Source: Rhodanobacter thiooxydans
GTDB lineage: Bacteria > Pseudomonadota > Gammaproteobacteria > Xanthomonadales > Rhodanobacteraceae
DNA: 64,000 bases
Direction: 5' to 3'
Assembly (NCBI RefSeq): GCF_021545845.1
Contig: NZ_CP088923.1
Span: 2,666,001 to 2,730,000 of the forward strand
Positions 8,315 to 17,396 of the stretch are shown one piece after another (position 1 is the stretch's first letter; every line of letters starts with the position of its first letter). The position numbers were made by a program, and so were the translations under genes. The notes beneath the pieces were generated by a model. It was not told the DNA's origin. It saw only the letters and a program-made list of their open reading frames with translations, and did not search any database.

Positions 8315-9787
8315 TCATTCGCCATCCGGTACGGTCAGGCCGATGAAACTGCTCTGTTCGCCGCGGCGCACCAGCAACAGTACCGTGCTGCCGGCCTTCA
8401 CGCCCTTGGTGGCCGCCTCGAACTCGGCCACGCTGCCGACCTTCTGCTGGTTGACCATCAGGATGACGTCGCCCGTCTGCAATCCCGCCTGCGCCGCCAC
8501 CGACCCGGTGATGTCGCCGATCACCACGCCCTGCCCCGGCTTCAGGCCGAGCTGGGTGCGGGTGTCGTCGTCGATCGACTGTACGGTCAGACCCAGCACG
8601 GCCGAGCCGCTGCGCGCCAGCGACGGGGCCGTGCCCTGGCCATTCATCGCGTTGCGGTCGCGCGAGGCCTCGCCGACGGTGACCTGGAGCGTCTGCTTTT
8701 TGCCGTTGCGCAGGATTTCCACCGGCACCTTGCTGCCCGGCTTGGTCATGCCCACCAGCGGCGGCAGGTCCGGGGCCTGCTGCAGCGTCCGCCCGTCGTA
8801 GGCCAGGATCACGTCGCCCGACTGGATGCCGGCCTTGGCCGCACCGCTGCCCGCGGTGACGTCGACTACCGCCGCGCCTACGCCGTTGTCCAGGCCGAAC
8901 GCCTTGACCATGTCATCGTCGACCGGCTGCACCGTCACTCCCAGCATGCCGCGCGACACGTAGCCCTTGCTCTTGAGCTGCTGCACCGCGTTCATCGCCA
9001 CGTCGATCGGGATCGAGAACGCCACCCCGGAGTAGGTGCCGGTGTTGGAATAGATCTGCGAGTTGATGCCCACCACCCGGCCCTGCAGGTCGAACAGCGG
9101 GCCGCCGGAATTGCCGCGGTTGATCGGCACGTCGGTCTGGATGAACGAGGTGTACGGCTGATCGCGCTGGCCCAGGTTGCGGCCCACCGCGCTGACGATG
9201 CCCTGGGTCACCGTGTAGTCGAAGCCGAACGGCGAGCCGATCGCCAGCACCCACTGCCCCGGCTTGAGGCTGCGCGAGTCGCCGAGGGTCACCGCTGGCA
9301 GGCTGCCGCCGGCATCCACCTTGAGCAGGGCGATGTCATAGGTCGGGTCGGTGCCGATCACCTTGGCAGTCAGCGTGCGCCGGTCCTGCAGGCGCACGGT
9401 CACCTTGTCGGCATGGTCGACCACGTGGTTGTTGGTGAGGATGTAGCCATCGCCGGAAATGATGAAGCCCGAGCCCAGCGAGATGTGCTTCTGCTCCTGC
9501 GGCGACGGCATCATCGGCATGCCAAAGAAGCGCCGCAGGATCTCCGCCTGCGGGTCGTCCGGCATGCCCTGGCCGGGCATCGTCTGCCCGTGCATGCTGC
9601 GGCTGTTGCCCTGCCGCTCGCCGTTGTAGCGGGCCTCGACGTGCACCACGGCCGGCGCGTTCTTCTGCACGATACCGGTGAAGTCCGGCAGCGCCGCCGC
9701 GGCCGGCGCCTGCGCCTGCACCGTACCGGCACTGGCGATGCCCAGCAGCGCAAAGCACGCCAGGCTGCGCAAGATGGAATGGCTCAT
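8315..9787 (-). CDS. degP: Periplasmic serine protease DegP/MucD (HtrA family)
   Basis: 490 aa from the ATG at 9787, which has a strong AAGGAGG site; longer upstream reading is rejected. Periplasmic protease/chaperone that degrades misfolded envelope proteins. Residues 1-26 are a signal peptide ending AQAQ. The catalytic triad is H121 (TNNHVV), D151 (YDIALLK) and S227 (RGNSGGP). Two PDZ domains follow (from about 295 and 400), each with a carboxylate-binding loop (GMLGVTV, AVLGLTV). It follows rpoE-rseA on the same strand, the mucD position of pseudomonads and xanthomonads, consistent with the sigma-E response. Confidence 0.95.
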   Translation of the reverse strand: MSHSILRSLACFALLGIASAGTVQAQAPAAAALPDFTGIVQKNAPAVVHVEARYNGERQGNSRSMHGQTMPGQGMPDDPQAEILRRFFGMPMMPSPQEQKHISLGSGFIISGDGYILTNNHVVDHADKVTVRLQDRRTLTAKVIGTDPTYDIALLKVDAGGSLPAVTLGDSRSLKPGQWVLAIGSPFGFDYTVTQGIVSAVGRNLGQRDQPYTSFIQTDVPINRGNSGGPLFDLQGRVVGINSQIYSNTGTYSGVAFSIPIDVAMNAVQQLKSKGYVSRGMLGVTVQPVDDDMVKAFGLDNGVGAAVVDVTAGSGAAKAGIQSGDVILAYDGRTLQQAPDLPPLVGMTKPGSKVPVEILRNGKKQTLQVTVGEASRDRNAMNGQGTAPSLARSGSAVLGLTVQSIDDDTRTQLGLKPGQGVVIGDITGSVAAQAGLQTGDVILMVNQQKVGSVAEFEAATKGVKAGSTVLLLVRRGEQSSFIGLTVPDGE

Positions 9788-9947
9788 GACTCCTCCTTGG
9801 TTGATGTCGGCCGGTAGACTTCGAGTGGATGGGTAATCCGGATGGCGGCGTGCCCGATACGGACACGCGCCGCCGAGCGGTCCGTGCGACGGGCCGGTGG
9901 AGGTAAAAGGGGCGAGAGCGAGCCGCGGGCAGTCACGCGGGCTCGTT

Positions 9948-10622
9948 TCATTGCGCGACGGCGGAAGCCCGGCGCGAGCGATCTGGTGCGGCCTGTCGCT
10001 CCGGGTCGAGCAGCAGCAGGTAGCTGCCGTCGTTGTTGTCGAGCATGCGGTAACGGGCCATCGAGGGATAACCCGACAGCCGCCGCGCATAGACCGGCTG
10101 GCTCTGGCCGAACGGCGCGCCGAGGGTGGCCGAGGCCTGCTGGCTGAGCAAACCGGCGGAATTGCCGCTGAGCCATGGCGGCACCGCGGCGGGAGAGGTT
10201 GTCGGCTTGCTCGCCGGCGCGGCGGCAACCGTACTAGTCTCCTGCTGGGTGGTCGAGGCGGTCAGGCGCTCGGCGTCGCCGGTCGGCTGGCCGATCATCA
10301 GCGCGACGGCGGCCACGCTGGCGGCGATCGCGCCACCGGTGGACCAGCGCAGCCAGTGGTTGCGCCGGGCCGAGGTCGCGGCAGGCGTCGATTCCTGCTC
10401 GATCACCAGCATCACCCGCGCGGCAAAACCGGCGCCGGCCAGCGGCGGCAACTGCCGACGCAGGCTGTCGCGGGCGACGTGGTAGCGGCCCCAGGCCTGC
10501 TGCAGCGAGGTGTCATGATCGAGCCGGCGCAGCAGGAAGCGCAGCTGCTCCTTCGGCAATTCGCCGTCGATGCCCGCGGAAAGGCTTTCCCGGGAGTCCT
10601 GATTCGTGCCTGCCTGATTCAT
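9948..10622 (-). CDS. rseA: Anti-sigma-E factor RseA/MucA-like
   Basis: 224 aa. Membrane-spanning anti-sigma factor that holds RpoE inactive until regulated proteolysis. The N-terminal cytoplasmic domain has the anti-sigma features ESLSAGIDGELPKEQLRFLL and WGRYHVARDSLR. One transmembrane helix (about residues 96-111) is followed by an Ala/Thr/Pro-rich periplasmic linker and a C-terminal segment (YARRLSGYPSMARYRMLDN). The start overlaps the rpoE stop as ATGA, indicating translational coupling. No rseB/mucB homologue lies between rseA and degP; the 160-nt gap has no gene. Confidence 0.9.
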   Translation of the reverse strand: MNQAGTNQDSRESLSAGIDGELPKEQLRFLLRRLDHDTSLQQAWGRYHVARDSLRRQLPPLAGAGFAARVMLVIEQESTPAATSARRNHWLRWSTGGAIAASVAAVALMIGQPTGDAERLTASTTQQETSTVAAAPASKPTTSPAAVPPWLSGNSAGLLSQQASATLGAPFGQSQPVYARRLSGYPSMARYRMLDNNDGSYLLLLDPERQAAPDRSRRASAVAQ

Positions 10623-11233
10623 GTCTGATCCTCGCGGTCCGACAACAGCGGCCGCAGCTTCTCGTCGATCGCCTCGCGCGCCCGGAAGATGCGCGAACGC
10701 ACCGTGCCGATCGGGCAGCCCATCGCTTCGGCGATTTCATCGTAGCTGAGGCCATCCACCTCGCGCAGCGTGATGGCGGTCCGCAACTCTTCGGGCAAAG
10801 ATTGGACAGTGGAAAACACGGATTGTTCAATTTCCTGGCGCATCAACTCGCGCTCGGGCGTGGCGCTGTCGTGCATGCGTTCGGCGCCGGCCATGAACTC
10901 CGCCTCGTCCGCGTCGATATCGCCGGAGGGAGGGCGCCGGCCCATCGCCACCAGGTGGTTCTTGGCGGTGTTCACCGCGATCTTGTACAGCCAGGTGTAG
11001 AACGCGCTGTCGCCGCGGAACGAGCCGATCGCCCGCCACGCGCGGATGAACGATTCCTGCGCGATGTCCTCGCATTCAGCGTGGGTTCGCACGTAGCGTG
11101 AGACCAGTCCGATCACCTTATGCTGGTATTTGCGCACCAGCAGGTCGAAGGCTCGCCGGTCGCCCTGCTGGACCCGCTCGACCAGCGCGCGGTCCAGTTC
11201 GTTTTCGCCCGTCCGGGCCGTATCCGTCGTCAA
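10619..11233 (-). CDS. rpoE: RNA polymerase sigma factor RpoE (ECF, sigma-E)
   Basis: 204 aa. Extracytoplasmic-function sigma factor for envelope stress. Region 2 is visible (FDLLVRKYQHKVIGLVSRYV, then CEDIAQESFIRAWRAI) and region 4 (LPEELRTAITLREVDGLSYD, AMGCPIGTVRSRIFRAREAI). A sigma-E promoter precedes it (11278-11304), pointing to autoregulation. Its stop overlaps the rseA start by 4 nt. Confidence 0.96.
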   Translation of the reverse strand: MTTDTARTGENELDRALVERVQQGDRRAFDLLVRKYQHKVIGLVSRYVRTHAECEDIAQESFIRAWRAIGSFRGDSAFYTWLYKIAVNTAKNHLVAMGRRPPSGDIDADEAEFMAGAERMHDSATPERELMRQEIEQSVFSTVQSLPEELRTAITLREVDGLSYDEIAEAMGCPIGTVRSRIFRAREAIDEKLRPLLSDREDQT

Positions 11234-11277
11234 TGCCGTCTTCCGCTGCGGGAGCTGTTTTGAACTGAACGCGGCGC

Positions 11278-11304
11278 TCAGACCGCGATCCGGCGCCCGA
11301 GTTC
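11278..11304 (-). promoter_or_regulatory. Sigma-E-type promoter of rpoE-rseA
   Basis: On the minus strand, GAACTC (11299-11304) is followed after exactly 16 nt by TCTGA (11278-11282). This matches the RpoE consensus (GGAACTT-N15/16-GTCTGA), including the G before TCTGA. Transcription would begin near 11271, about 40 nt before the rpoE ATG. Confidence 0.8.
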
Positions 11305-11405
11305 AGCATGCACCGGGTATCGCCCCACCACAACGCCATGCCTGGCATGGGCGTGCCCCGGACCCGTGACGGGTCGACCAAGTTATGGGGACGCCGGCCG
11401 CCGGC

Positions 11406-13967
11406 TCAAGCCGGCTCGGCCACCCGCGCCTTCAACAGGCGCTGGCGCTCGGCCAGCAGTTTGTCGAAACTTGCCGGCGGCAGCGGGCGGCAGAACAGGT
11501 AGCCCTGCAGTTCGTCGCAACCGTGCTGGCGCAGGAACTGCAGGTGCTGCTCGATCTCCACGCCTTCCGCCACCACCGCGCGTTTCAGCCGATGGGCCAT
11601 CTCGATGGTGGCGCGCACGATCGCTTCGTCGTCGGGGTCCACCCCGATGTTGCGCACGAAGCTCTGGTCGATCTTGATGCGGTCGGCCGGCAGCCGGCGC
11701 AGGTAGTCCAGCGAGGCTGCACCGGTGCCGAAATCGTCGATCGCGATGTGGCAGCCCAGCCGGTGCAGCGCGTGCAGGTTCTCGACCAGGTTCGGCGCCT
11801 CCTTGATGCTGATGCTCTCGGTGACCTCCATTTCCAGCAGGGTGGGATCCAGCCCGGTTTCGCGCAACACGCTCGCCACGGTTTCCAGCAGCTGCGGTTC
11901 CATTAACTGCACCGCGGACAGGTTCACGCCCAGGCGCAGGCGCAGGCCGTAAAGCTGTTCCCATTCCTTCGCCTGGCGGCAGGCGGTGCGCATCACCCAC
12001 TCGCCGATGGAGACGATCAGGCCGCTTTCCTCGGCCAGCGGGATGAACACCGCCGGGCTGATCATGCCCAGCTCGGGATGCTCCCAGCGCACCAGCGCCT
12101 CCATCCCCATGATGTCCTCGGTCTCGGTGTTGACCTGCGGCTGGTAGACCACGCGCAATTCACCGTTGCCCTCGGCGTGGCGCAGGCGGGTCTTCAGCGC
12201 CATGCCGTGCTGCTGGGCGTATTCCGGGCTCACCTCGTAGATCTGGAAGGTATTGCGGCCCTGGTGCTTGGCCGCGTACATCGCCTCGTCGGCATGCTTG
12301 AGCAGGGTCTGCGCGTCGCCGGCGTCGTCAGGGAAGAAGCTCAGGCCCATCGACGCGGTCACCTGCAGCTCGGTGCCGTCCTCCAGGAACAGCGGCGTCT
12401 CCATCACCTGCACGATCTTCTCGGCTACGCGCAATACGTCGTCGTTCTTCACGATATGGCGCAGCACCACGGTGAACTCGTCGCCGGCGTAGCGCGCCAC
12501 CGTATCGGAAGCGCGGATGCTGCCGCACAGGCGCTGGGTGACCATGCGCAGCACCTGGTCGCCGGCGGCATGGCCGTAGGTGTCGTTGATCGCCTTGAAA
12601 CGGTCGAGATCGACGAACAGCACCGCGAAGCACTCGCCGTTGCGGGTCGCCTCGCGGATGATGGTGTCCAGCCGGTCGTTGAACAGCAGCCGGTTCGGCA
12701 GGCCGGTCAGGGCGTCGACCAAGCCCTCCGCGCGGCCCTGCTCGCGGGTGCGGCCCAGCTCCAGCATCTGCGCGAAGCGCGCCGCAGCGCAGCGCAGCAC
12801 CGGCTCGATGATGCCCATCTTGCCAAAGCCGCGCCGACTGCCGGCCAGCATCGCGCCGAGCACGGTATGCCGCTCGTCGTACAACGGCAGGCCGGCAAAC
12901 CCGGCCAGGTCGAGTTGCTGCAGCAGCGGGTCCACTGACGCCAGCCGCTTCGCGTCGGTGCGGTACAGGATGGGCTTGCCGCCGAGCACCAACTGCAGCG
13001 AACTCTGCAGCGTTGGCGGCGGCCATGCCGGCTCGTCGCCGTTCCACAGCCGCAGCATCTGGACCGGCGCGTCGCCGTCCTGGCGCGCCGACCAGACGGC
13101 CAGGTAGTCCAGGCCCAGCTCGTCGAACAGCAGGCGGCCGGCGGCGTTCTGCGCGTCGACGCCGCTGGTCGAGGCGAAGATGCGCGACAGCAACGACAAC
13201 GCAGCTTCTGCCCGCAGGTCGGCGCGATCGCTGCGGAACATCAAGGCCAGTGCCTCGCGTCCGGCATGCCGGATGCGCCGCACGCTGGCCTGGCCGGTAT
13301 CGGCGCCGATCGCCGACTTGCGCTGGCAGGGATACCAGCCGCGGTTGGCTTCGGCCAGCACCTGGTCGATCGCAATGCCCTCGAAGCGCAGCACCTCGGC
13401 CAGCGGCAGGCCTTCCCACTGGCTGGCATGCATGCGGCTGTGCCGCGCCACCGTGGGGCTGACCTCGAGCAGGCGGCCGGTCTGCGCATCGGCGATCAGC
13501 CACTCGCTGTCGCTCTCGTCGAATACGTAGCGGTAATCCTCATGCGCGTCACCGTCAGAGGCGGCCGCAGGAGGGCGCCGCTGGCCGTTGCGGGCCTGCC
13601 AGCGCCGCCAGCGCGGCACCAGTTCGCTGCCGATCTGCGCGGCCGAAAGCCAGTCGGCGACGCCGGTCGGCAGGTCGCTCGGACCCAGCGTGGCGTCATC
13701 GCCCAGCACCACGATCAGCGGCGTGTCGGCGCCGCCCGGCAGGCGGCGCAGCTGCTCGCAAGCAATGCGCGCCTGCACCTCGTCACCGGCCAGCACCACC
13801 ACCATCAGCTGCAGCGGCGGCAGCGCGGCGCGGCCTTCGAGCAGGATCGCCGCGTGCGACACGTCGCGCGCGCTGTGGATCTGCGGATAACCCGCCTGGT
13901 CGAGTGCGTCGAACAGGCTGCGGCGCAGTTCGCGCTGGGCGGCAACCACCAGAATGCCGGAATTCAT
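11406..13967 (-). CDS. Cyclic-di-GMP signalling protein: receiver-like, PAS, GAF, GGDEF, EAL
   Basis: 853 aa. Residues ~1-125 look like a receiver fold lacking the phosphoacceptor Asp. A PAS domain follows (~145-245), then GAF (~250-405), GGDEF (~415-575) and EAL (~590-845). The GGDEF active site reads RYAGDEF, with Ala for the first Gly; DRFKAINDTYGHAAGD is intact. The EAL domain keeps the phosphodiesterase residues: EALVRW, the Asn of LGVNLS, IDDFGTG, the Lys of RIKIDQSF and AEGVE. I predict active c-di-GMP hydrolysis, with cyclase activity weak or regulatory, though AGDEF variants can be active. Cytoplasmic, with no membrane segment. It lies 13 nt downstream of a small unknown gene and is probably co-transcribed with it. 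Confidence 0.9.
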   Translation of the reverse strand: MNSGILVVAAQRELRRSLFDALDQAGYPQIHSARDVSHAAILLEGRAALPPLQLMVVVLAGDEVQARIACEQLRRLPGGADTPLIVVLGDDATLGPSDLPTGVADWLSAAQIGSELVPRWRRWQARNGQRRPPAAASDGDAHEDYRYVFDESDSEWLIADAQTGRLLEVSPTVARHSRMHASQWEGLPLAEVLRFEGIAIDQVLAEANRGWYPCQRKSAIGADTGQASVRRIRHAGREALALMFRSDRADLRAEAALSLLSRIFASTSGVDAQNAAGRLLFDELGLDYLAVWSARQDGDAPVQMLRLWNGDEPAWPPPTLQSSLQLVLGGKPILYRTDAKRLASVDPLLQQLDLAGFAGLPLYDERHTVLGAMLAGSRRGFGKMGIIEPVLRCAAARFAQMLELGRTREQGRAEGLVDALTGLPNRLLFNDRLDTIIREATRNGECFAVLFVDLDRFKAINDTYGHAAGDQVLRMVTQRLCGSIRASDTVARYAGDEFTVVLRHIVKNDDVLRVAEKIVQVMETPLFLEDGTELQVTASMGLSFFPDDAGDAQTLLKHADEAMYAAKHQGRNTFQIYEVSPEYAQQHGMALKTRLRHAEGNGELRVVYQPQVNTETEDIMGMEALVRWEHPELGMISPAVFIPLAEESGLIVSIGEWVMRTACRQAKEWEQLYGLRLRLGVNLSAVQLMEPQLLETVASVLRETGLDPTLLEMEVTESISIKEAPNLVENLHALHRLGCHIAIDDFGTGAASLDYLRRLPADRIKIDQSFVRNIGVDPDDEAIVRATIEMAHRLKRAVVAEGVEIEQHLQFLRQHGCDELQGYLFCRPLPPASFDKLLAERQRLLKARVAEPA

Positions 13968-13980
13968 CTGCCTACCGGCC

Positions 13981-14475
13981 TCAAACCAGCCAGCGACCGT
14001 CGCGCAGACGCAGTCGCCGCGGCTGGCTGTCTTCGCTGCCCACGCGTGTCGCCAGTTCGCCCAGGTGCTCGACCAGCGCCACTGGCGCGTCGATCAGCAC
14101 CACGCGGCGCAGGTGGCCCTTGGGCGCGCGGGCAAGCTGACGCAGCAAGGTGGCGTCCATCGCCGACAGCGGCAGCTCCAGTCCGAGCAGGAAATACACG
14201 CCGAAATGCATGCTCTGCTGCATGTAGCGCAACGCGTTGCCCAGCCGCTGGCACTCCGGCACCCGCACCTGCGCATCGCGCAGGCTGCCCAGGCCGGTGT
14301 CGGGCTGCCACAGGTACACCGCCTGCCCGGTGTGCCGGGCGATTGCGCGGAACTGGTCGATCAGGGCATGGACGTCCTTGCAGTCCAGCACCACCAGACC
14401 GCTGGGAGCGACCAGGACGCGCTCGAAAATCTCGGCGCCGGCTTGCGGCGGAACGGAGGCCAGTGCTGAAGTCAT
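13981..14475 (-). CDS. Unknown protein co-transcribed with the GGDEF-EAL gene
   Basis: 164 aa from the ATG at 14475; the longer frame to 14604 starts in the divergent intergenic region and is less likely. I do not recognise the family. Visible features: a hydrophobic strand plus acidic turn (GLVVLDCKDVHALIDQF), then AVYLWQPDTGLGSLR, a central FGVYFLLGLELPLS, and RRVVLIDAPVALVEHLGELA near the C-terminus. This alternation of strands and helices suggests a compact Rossmann-like or non-catalytic P-loop-type fold, but there is no Walker motif. Its position 13 nt upstream of a c-di-GMP protein suggests a signalling partner. Confidence 0.7.
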   Translation of the reverse strand: MTSALASVPPQAGAEIFERVLVAPSGLVVLDCKDVHALIDQFRAIARHTGQAVYLWQPDTGLGSLRDAQVRVPECQRLGNALRYMQQSMHFGVYFLLGLELPLSAMDATLLRQLARAPKGHLRRVVLIDAPVALVEHLGELATRVGSEDSQPRRLRLRDGRWLV

Positions 14476-14530
14476 TGCGTCTGCGTCCTGCCGTCTGGCG
14501 ATAGTGGGCGGTGAAACCACCCCGCTGGCG

Positions 14531-14560
14531 ACCGCCCGGCCGGCTGCGGCGGGCGGTTTT
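14531..14560 (+). terminator. Terminator-like hairpin inside a divergent promoter region
   Basis: ACCGCCC (14531-14537) and GCCG (14539-14542) pair with CGGC (14547-14550) and GGGCGGT (14551-14557) around a GCTG loop, and TTTT follows. This has the form of a plus-strand intrinsic terminator but lies between the divergent starts at 14475 and 14680, with no gene to terminate. It could be an attenuator in the leader of the 14680 gene or the end of a short RNA. Confidence 0.45.
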
Positions 14561-14679
14561 GCGGAACCGGGCCCGATTTCACACCGGCGTCGGCGCACGG
14601 TCAAGCAAGTACGTCACATCTCGCAATCATGGCAGCGGAACGGTATGGTTCAGGCCTCGACCACCACGCCCCTACGCCC

Positions 14680-16737
14680 ATGTTCGAAGGATTGCGTTTC
14701 AACCACTGGAAGACCAGCGAAGGCGACGACGGCGTCGTCACGCTGACCCTCGACCGCGCCGGCAGCAGCGTCAATGCGATTTCCCGCGCGGTGCTGGACG
14801 AGCTGGAACAGATCGTCGAGCGGCTGGCGATCGAGAAGCCGGCCGGCGTCATCGTCCATTCGGCGAAGCCCTCGGGCTTTGCCGTCGGCGCCGACGTCAA
14901 GGAATTCATCGGGTACGCGAAGCACGACAGCGTGCTGGAGAACATCGAGCACGGCCAGCGCGTCTACGAGGCGCTGGCGCGGCTGCCCTGCCCGACCGTG
15001 GCGGCCGTGCATGGCGCCTGCATGGGCGGCGGCACCGAGCTGATGCTGGCCTGCCGCCAGCGCATCGCTGCCGACGACGACAAGACGAAGATCGCCCTGC
15101 CCGAGGTAATGCTGGGCATCCATCCCGGCTGGGGCGGCACCGCGCGCCTGCCGCGGTTGATCGGCGCCACCGAGGCGCTGCCGTTGATGCTGACCGGCAA
15201 GTCGCTGTCGGCGAAGCGTGCGCTGGGCCTCGGCGTGGTCGACCGGCTGGCCCGCCCAAACGAACTGCTCGCCGAAGCGAAACTGCTGTTGCGCCACCCC
15301 GCACCCCGCCCGTTCGCCCGGCGCGCCAAGGCGTGGGCCAGCAATACCTGGCTGGCCCGGCAGATCCTGGCGCCGATGGTGTTCAAGCAAACCGCCGCGA
15401 AGGTGCGCAAGGAACATTACCCGGCACCATTTGCGATCATCGATGTGTGGCAGCGCGGCGGTTCCGGCATCCAGCAGCGGCTGAAGATCGAGGCACGCTC
15501 GGTGGCGAAGCTGGCGCAGACGCCGACCGCACGGAACCTGATCCGCATCTTCTTCCTGCAGGAGCGGCTGAAGGCCCAGGGCAGCGGCACCGAGCACGGC
15601 ATCAAGCACGTGCACGTGGTCGGCGCCGGCGTAATGGGCGGCGACATCGCCGCGTGGGCGGCGTTGAAGGGCTTTGAGGTGACCCTGCAGGACCGCGAGA
15701 TGAAATTCGTCCAGCCTGCGCTGGATCGCGCCCGCCAGCTTTACGAGAAGAAACTGAAGACGCCGGAGCAGGTCGAGGCCGCGATGCGTCGCCTGCGTGC
15801 GGACGTCGAGGGCAGCGGGGTGGCCTCGGCCAACCTGGCGATCGAGGCGATCTACGAGAACGCCCGGGCGAAGGAGGCCTTGTATGCCAGCATCGAACCG
15901 CAGTTCCGGGCCGACGAAATCCTCGCCAGCAATACCTCCAGCATCCCGCTGGACGAGCTGCGCGGGAACCTGAAGGCGCCGCAGCGATTCCTCGGCCTGC
16001 ACTTCTTCAATCCGGTGGCGCAGATGCCGCTGGTGGAGGTGGTGCGCCACGACCGGCTCGACCCGGCCATCGAGAAGCGCGCGCTGGCGTTCTGCAAGGC
16101 GATCGGCAAGCTGCCGGTGGCGGTCAAGGGCACGCCGGGTTTCCTGGTCAACCGCATCCTGATGCCGTACCTGCTGGAAGCGCTGCGCCTGTACAGCGAG
16201 GGCGTGCCCGGCCCGGTACTGGACCGGGAGGCGAAGAAGTTCGGCATGCCGATGGGGCCGATCGAGCTGGCCGACACGGTAGGCCTGGACGTGTGCGCCT
16301 CGGTCGGCAAGGAACTGGCGCCGTTCCTGGGACTGGAACTGCCGCCGGGGCTGGAGGAGAAACTCGCGGCCGGCAAGCGCGGCAAGAAGGACGGCCAGGG
16401 CCTGTACGTGTGGCAGGGCGGCAAGCCGGAGAAGCCCGAGATCGACAAGGAATACGTAGCGCCGCCGGACGTGCAGGAGCGGATGATCCTGCCGATGGTC
16501 AACGAGGCGGTCGCCTGCCTCGCCGACGGCGTGGTCGACGACGCCGACCTGCTCGACGCCGGGGTGATCTTCGGCACCGGCTTCGCCCCGTTCCGCGGCG
16601 GCCCGATCCAGTACGTGCGCAGCGAAGGCGCCGCCAAGCTCAAGGGCAGGCTCGAACAGCTGGCGCAGCGCTACGGCGACCGCTTCCGGCCGAAGAACGG
16701 CTGGGAGCTTCCGGCGCTGGCGCAGGGCGACGAGTAG
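14680..16737 (+). CDS. fadB: Fatty-acid oxidation alpha subunit: enoyl-CoA hydratase/3-hydroxyacyl-CoA dehydrogenase
   Basis: 685 aa from the ATG at 14680 (family-like start MFEGLRFNHW); an upstream in-frame ATG at 14629 is the alternative, and neither has a strong ribosome site. Bifunctional beta-oxidation enzyme. The crotonase half (~1-190) has both catalytic glutamates in GGGTELMLACR and ALPEVMLGIHPGWGG, with oxyanion-hole glycines. The dehydrogenase half starts with a Rossmann motif (HVVGAGVMGGDIAAWAALKG) and has its catalytic His in FLGLHFFNPVAQMPLVEVV; the C-terminal helical domains are complete. No thiolase gene is adjacent, so the partner beta subunit is elsewhere. The symbol could also be fadJ. 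Confidence 0.88.
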   Translation: MFEGLRFNHWKTSEGDDGVVTLTLDRAGSSVNAISRAVLDELEQIVERLAIEKPAGVIVHSAKPSGFAVGADVKEFIGYAKHDSVLENIEHGQRVYEALARLPCPTVAAVHGACMGGGTELMLACRQRIAADDDKTKIALPEVMLGIHPGWGGTARLPRLIGATEALPLMLTGKSLSAKRALGLGVVDRLARPNELLAEAKLLLRHPAPRPFARRAKAWASNTWLARQILAPMVFKQTAAKVRKEHYPAPFAIIDVWQRGGSGIQQRLKIEARSVAKLAQTPTARNLIRIFFLQERLKAQGSGTEHGIKHVHVVGAGVMGGDIAAWAALKGFEVTLQDREMKFVQPALDRARQLYEKKLKTPEQVEAAMRRLRADVEGSGVASANLAIEAIYENARAKEALYASIEPQFRADEILASNTSSIPLDELRGNLKAPQRFLGLHFFNPVAQMPLVEVVRHDRLDPAIEKRALAFCKAIGKLPVAVKGTPGFLVNRILMPYLLEALRLYSEGVPGPVLDREAKKFGMPMGPIELADTVGLDVCASVGKELAPFLGLELPPGLEEKLAAGKRGKKDGQGLYVWQGGKPEKPEIDKEYVAPPDVQERMILPMVNEAVACLADGVVDDADLLDAGVIFGTGFAPFRGGPIQYVRSEGAAKLKGRLEQLAQRYGDRFRPKNGWELPALAQGDE

Positions 16738-16780
16738 CAAGCCGCGAACATGGGAGGCGGCCAGGCCGTCTCCCGCCCGA

Positions 16781-17359
16781 TCACCACATCAGGTCGTCGG
16801 GCACGCCATCGTCGTCCGCACCGGCAGACGGATCAACCAGCAGCGCCAGCAGGTGCGGATCGATCTCGCGCACCTGCTCGGCAATCCCGCGGCTGACCAG
16901 CAGGTAACGACCGCCGTGCTGCACCACGCCCAGTTCACCGGCGTTGAGCGCCGCCAGTTGCGCGGCATCCACATGCACGCGGCGGATTTTGCCGGCGTAC
17001 TCGAAATTGCGCGGGTGGTCGGCCTCGGCCTTGTTCAGCGCCTTGCCTTCGAGCAACCGCTGGATCTGCTGCTTGCGCTCGCGCCGCAACCGCGCCTGTT
17101 CGGCGGCCTCGCGTTCGATCTGCTGGCGTTCGCGCGCTTCGGTCTGGGCGCGCAGCGCGTACGCCTTGGCCAGGTCGATGTCCTGCTGGCTTTGCCCCGC
17201 GGGCCGTGCGGCGTGCGACGCTGCATGTGGCTTGCCGCCCTTGCGTGCGGGCTTGCCCGACGACGGCGGGGGCGGGCGCTTGGGCTCGCGCGCGCGGTCC
17301 TGCTGGACCTGTTTGACGATGCCGCTCTTGAGCAGCTGATCGCGCAGGGAATCGGCCAT
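16781..17359 (-). CDS. DUF2058 family protein (YaiL-like)
   Basis: 192 aa. The N-terminal signature MADSLRDQLLKSGIVKQVQQ, a basic Pro/Lys-rich linker (25-60), and a long charged helix (QTEARERQQIEREAAEQARL) lead to a C-terminal domain with FEYAGKIRRVHVDAAQLAAL and GGRYLLVSRGIAEQVREIDP. This layout is typical of DUF2058. The function is not established. It lies 37 nt downstream of slyX on the same strand and is convergent with the fad gene. Confidence 0.85.
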   Translation of the reverse strand: MADSLRDQLLKSGIVKQVQQDRAREPKRPPPPSSGKPARKGGKPHAASHAARPAGQSQQDIDLAKAYALRAQTEARERQQIEREAAEQARLRRERKQQIQRLLEGKALNKAEADHPRNFEYAGKIRRVHVDAAQLAALNAGELGVVQHGGRYLLVSRGIAEQVREIDPHLLALLVDPSAGADDDGVPDDLMW

Positions 17360-17396
17360 GCGGGTAGTCCGTGATCGACGGTTGGAATGGATTGGC

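Noticed and set aside
6644..9817. Long plus-strand ORFs (6644-7885, 7913-9817)
   Set aside because: His/Arg/Gln-rich antisense frames of lepA and degP, which have complete motif sets on the other strand.
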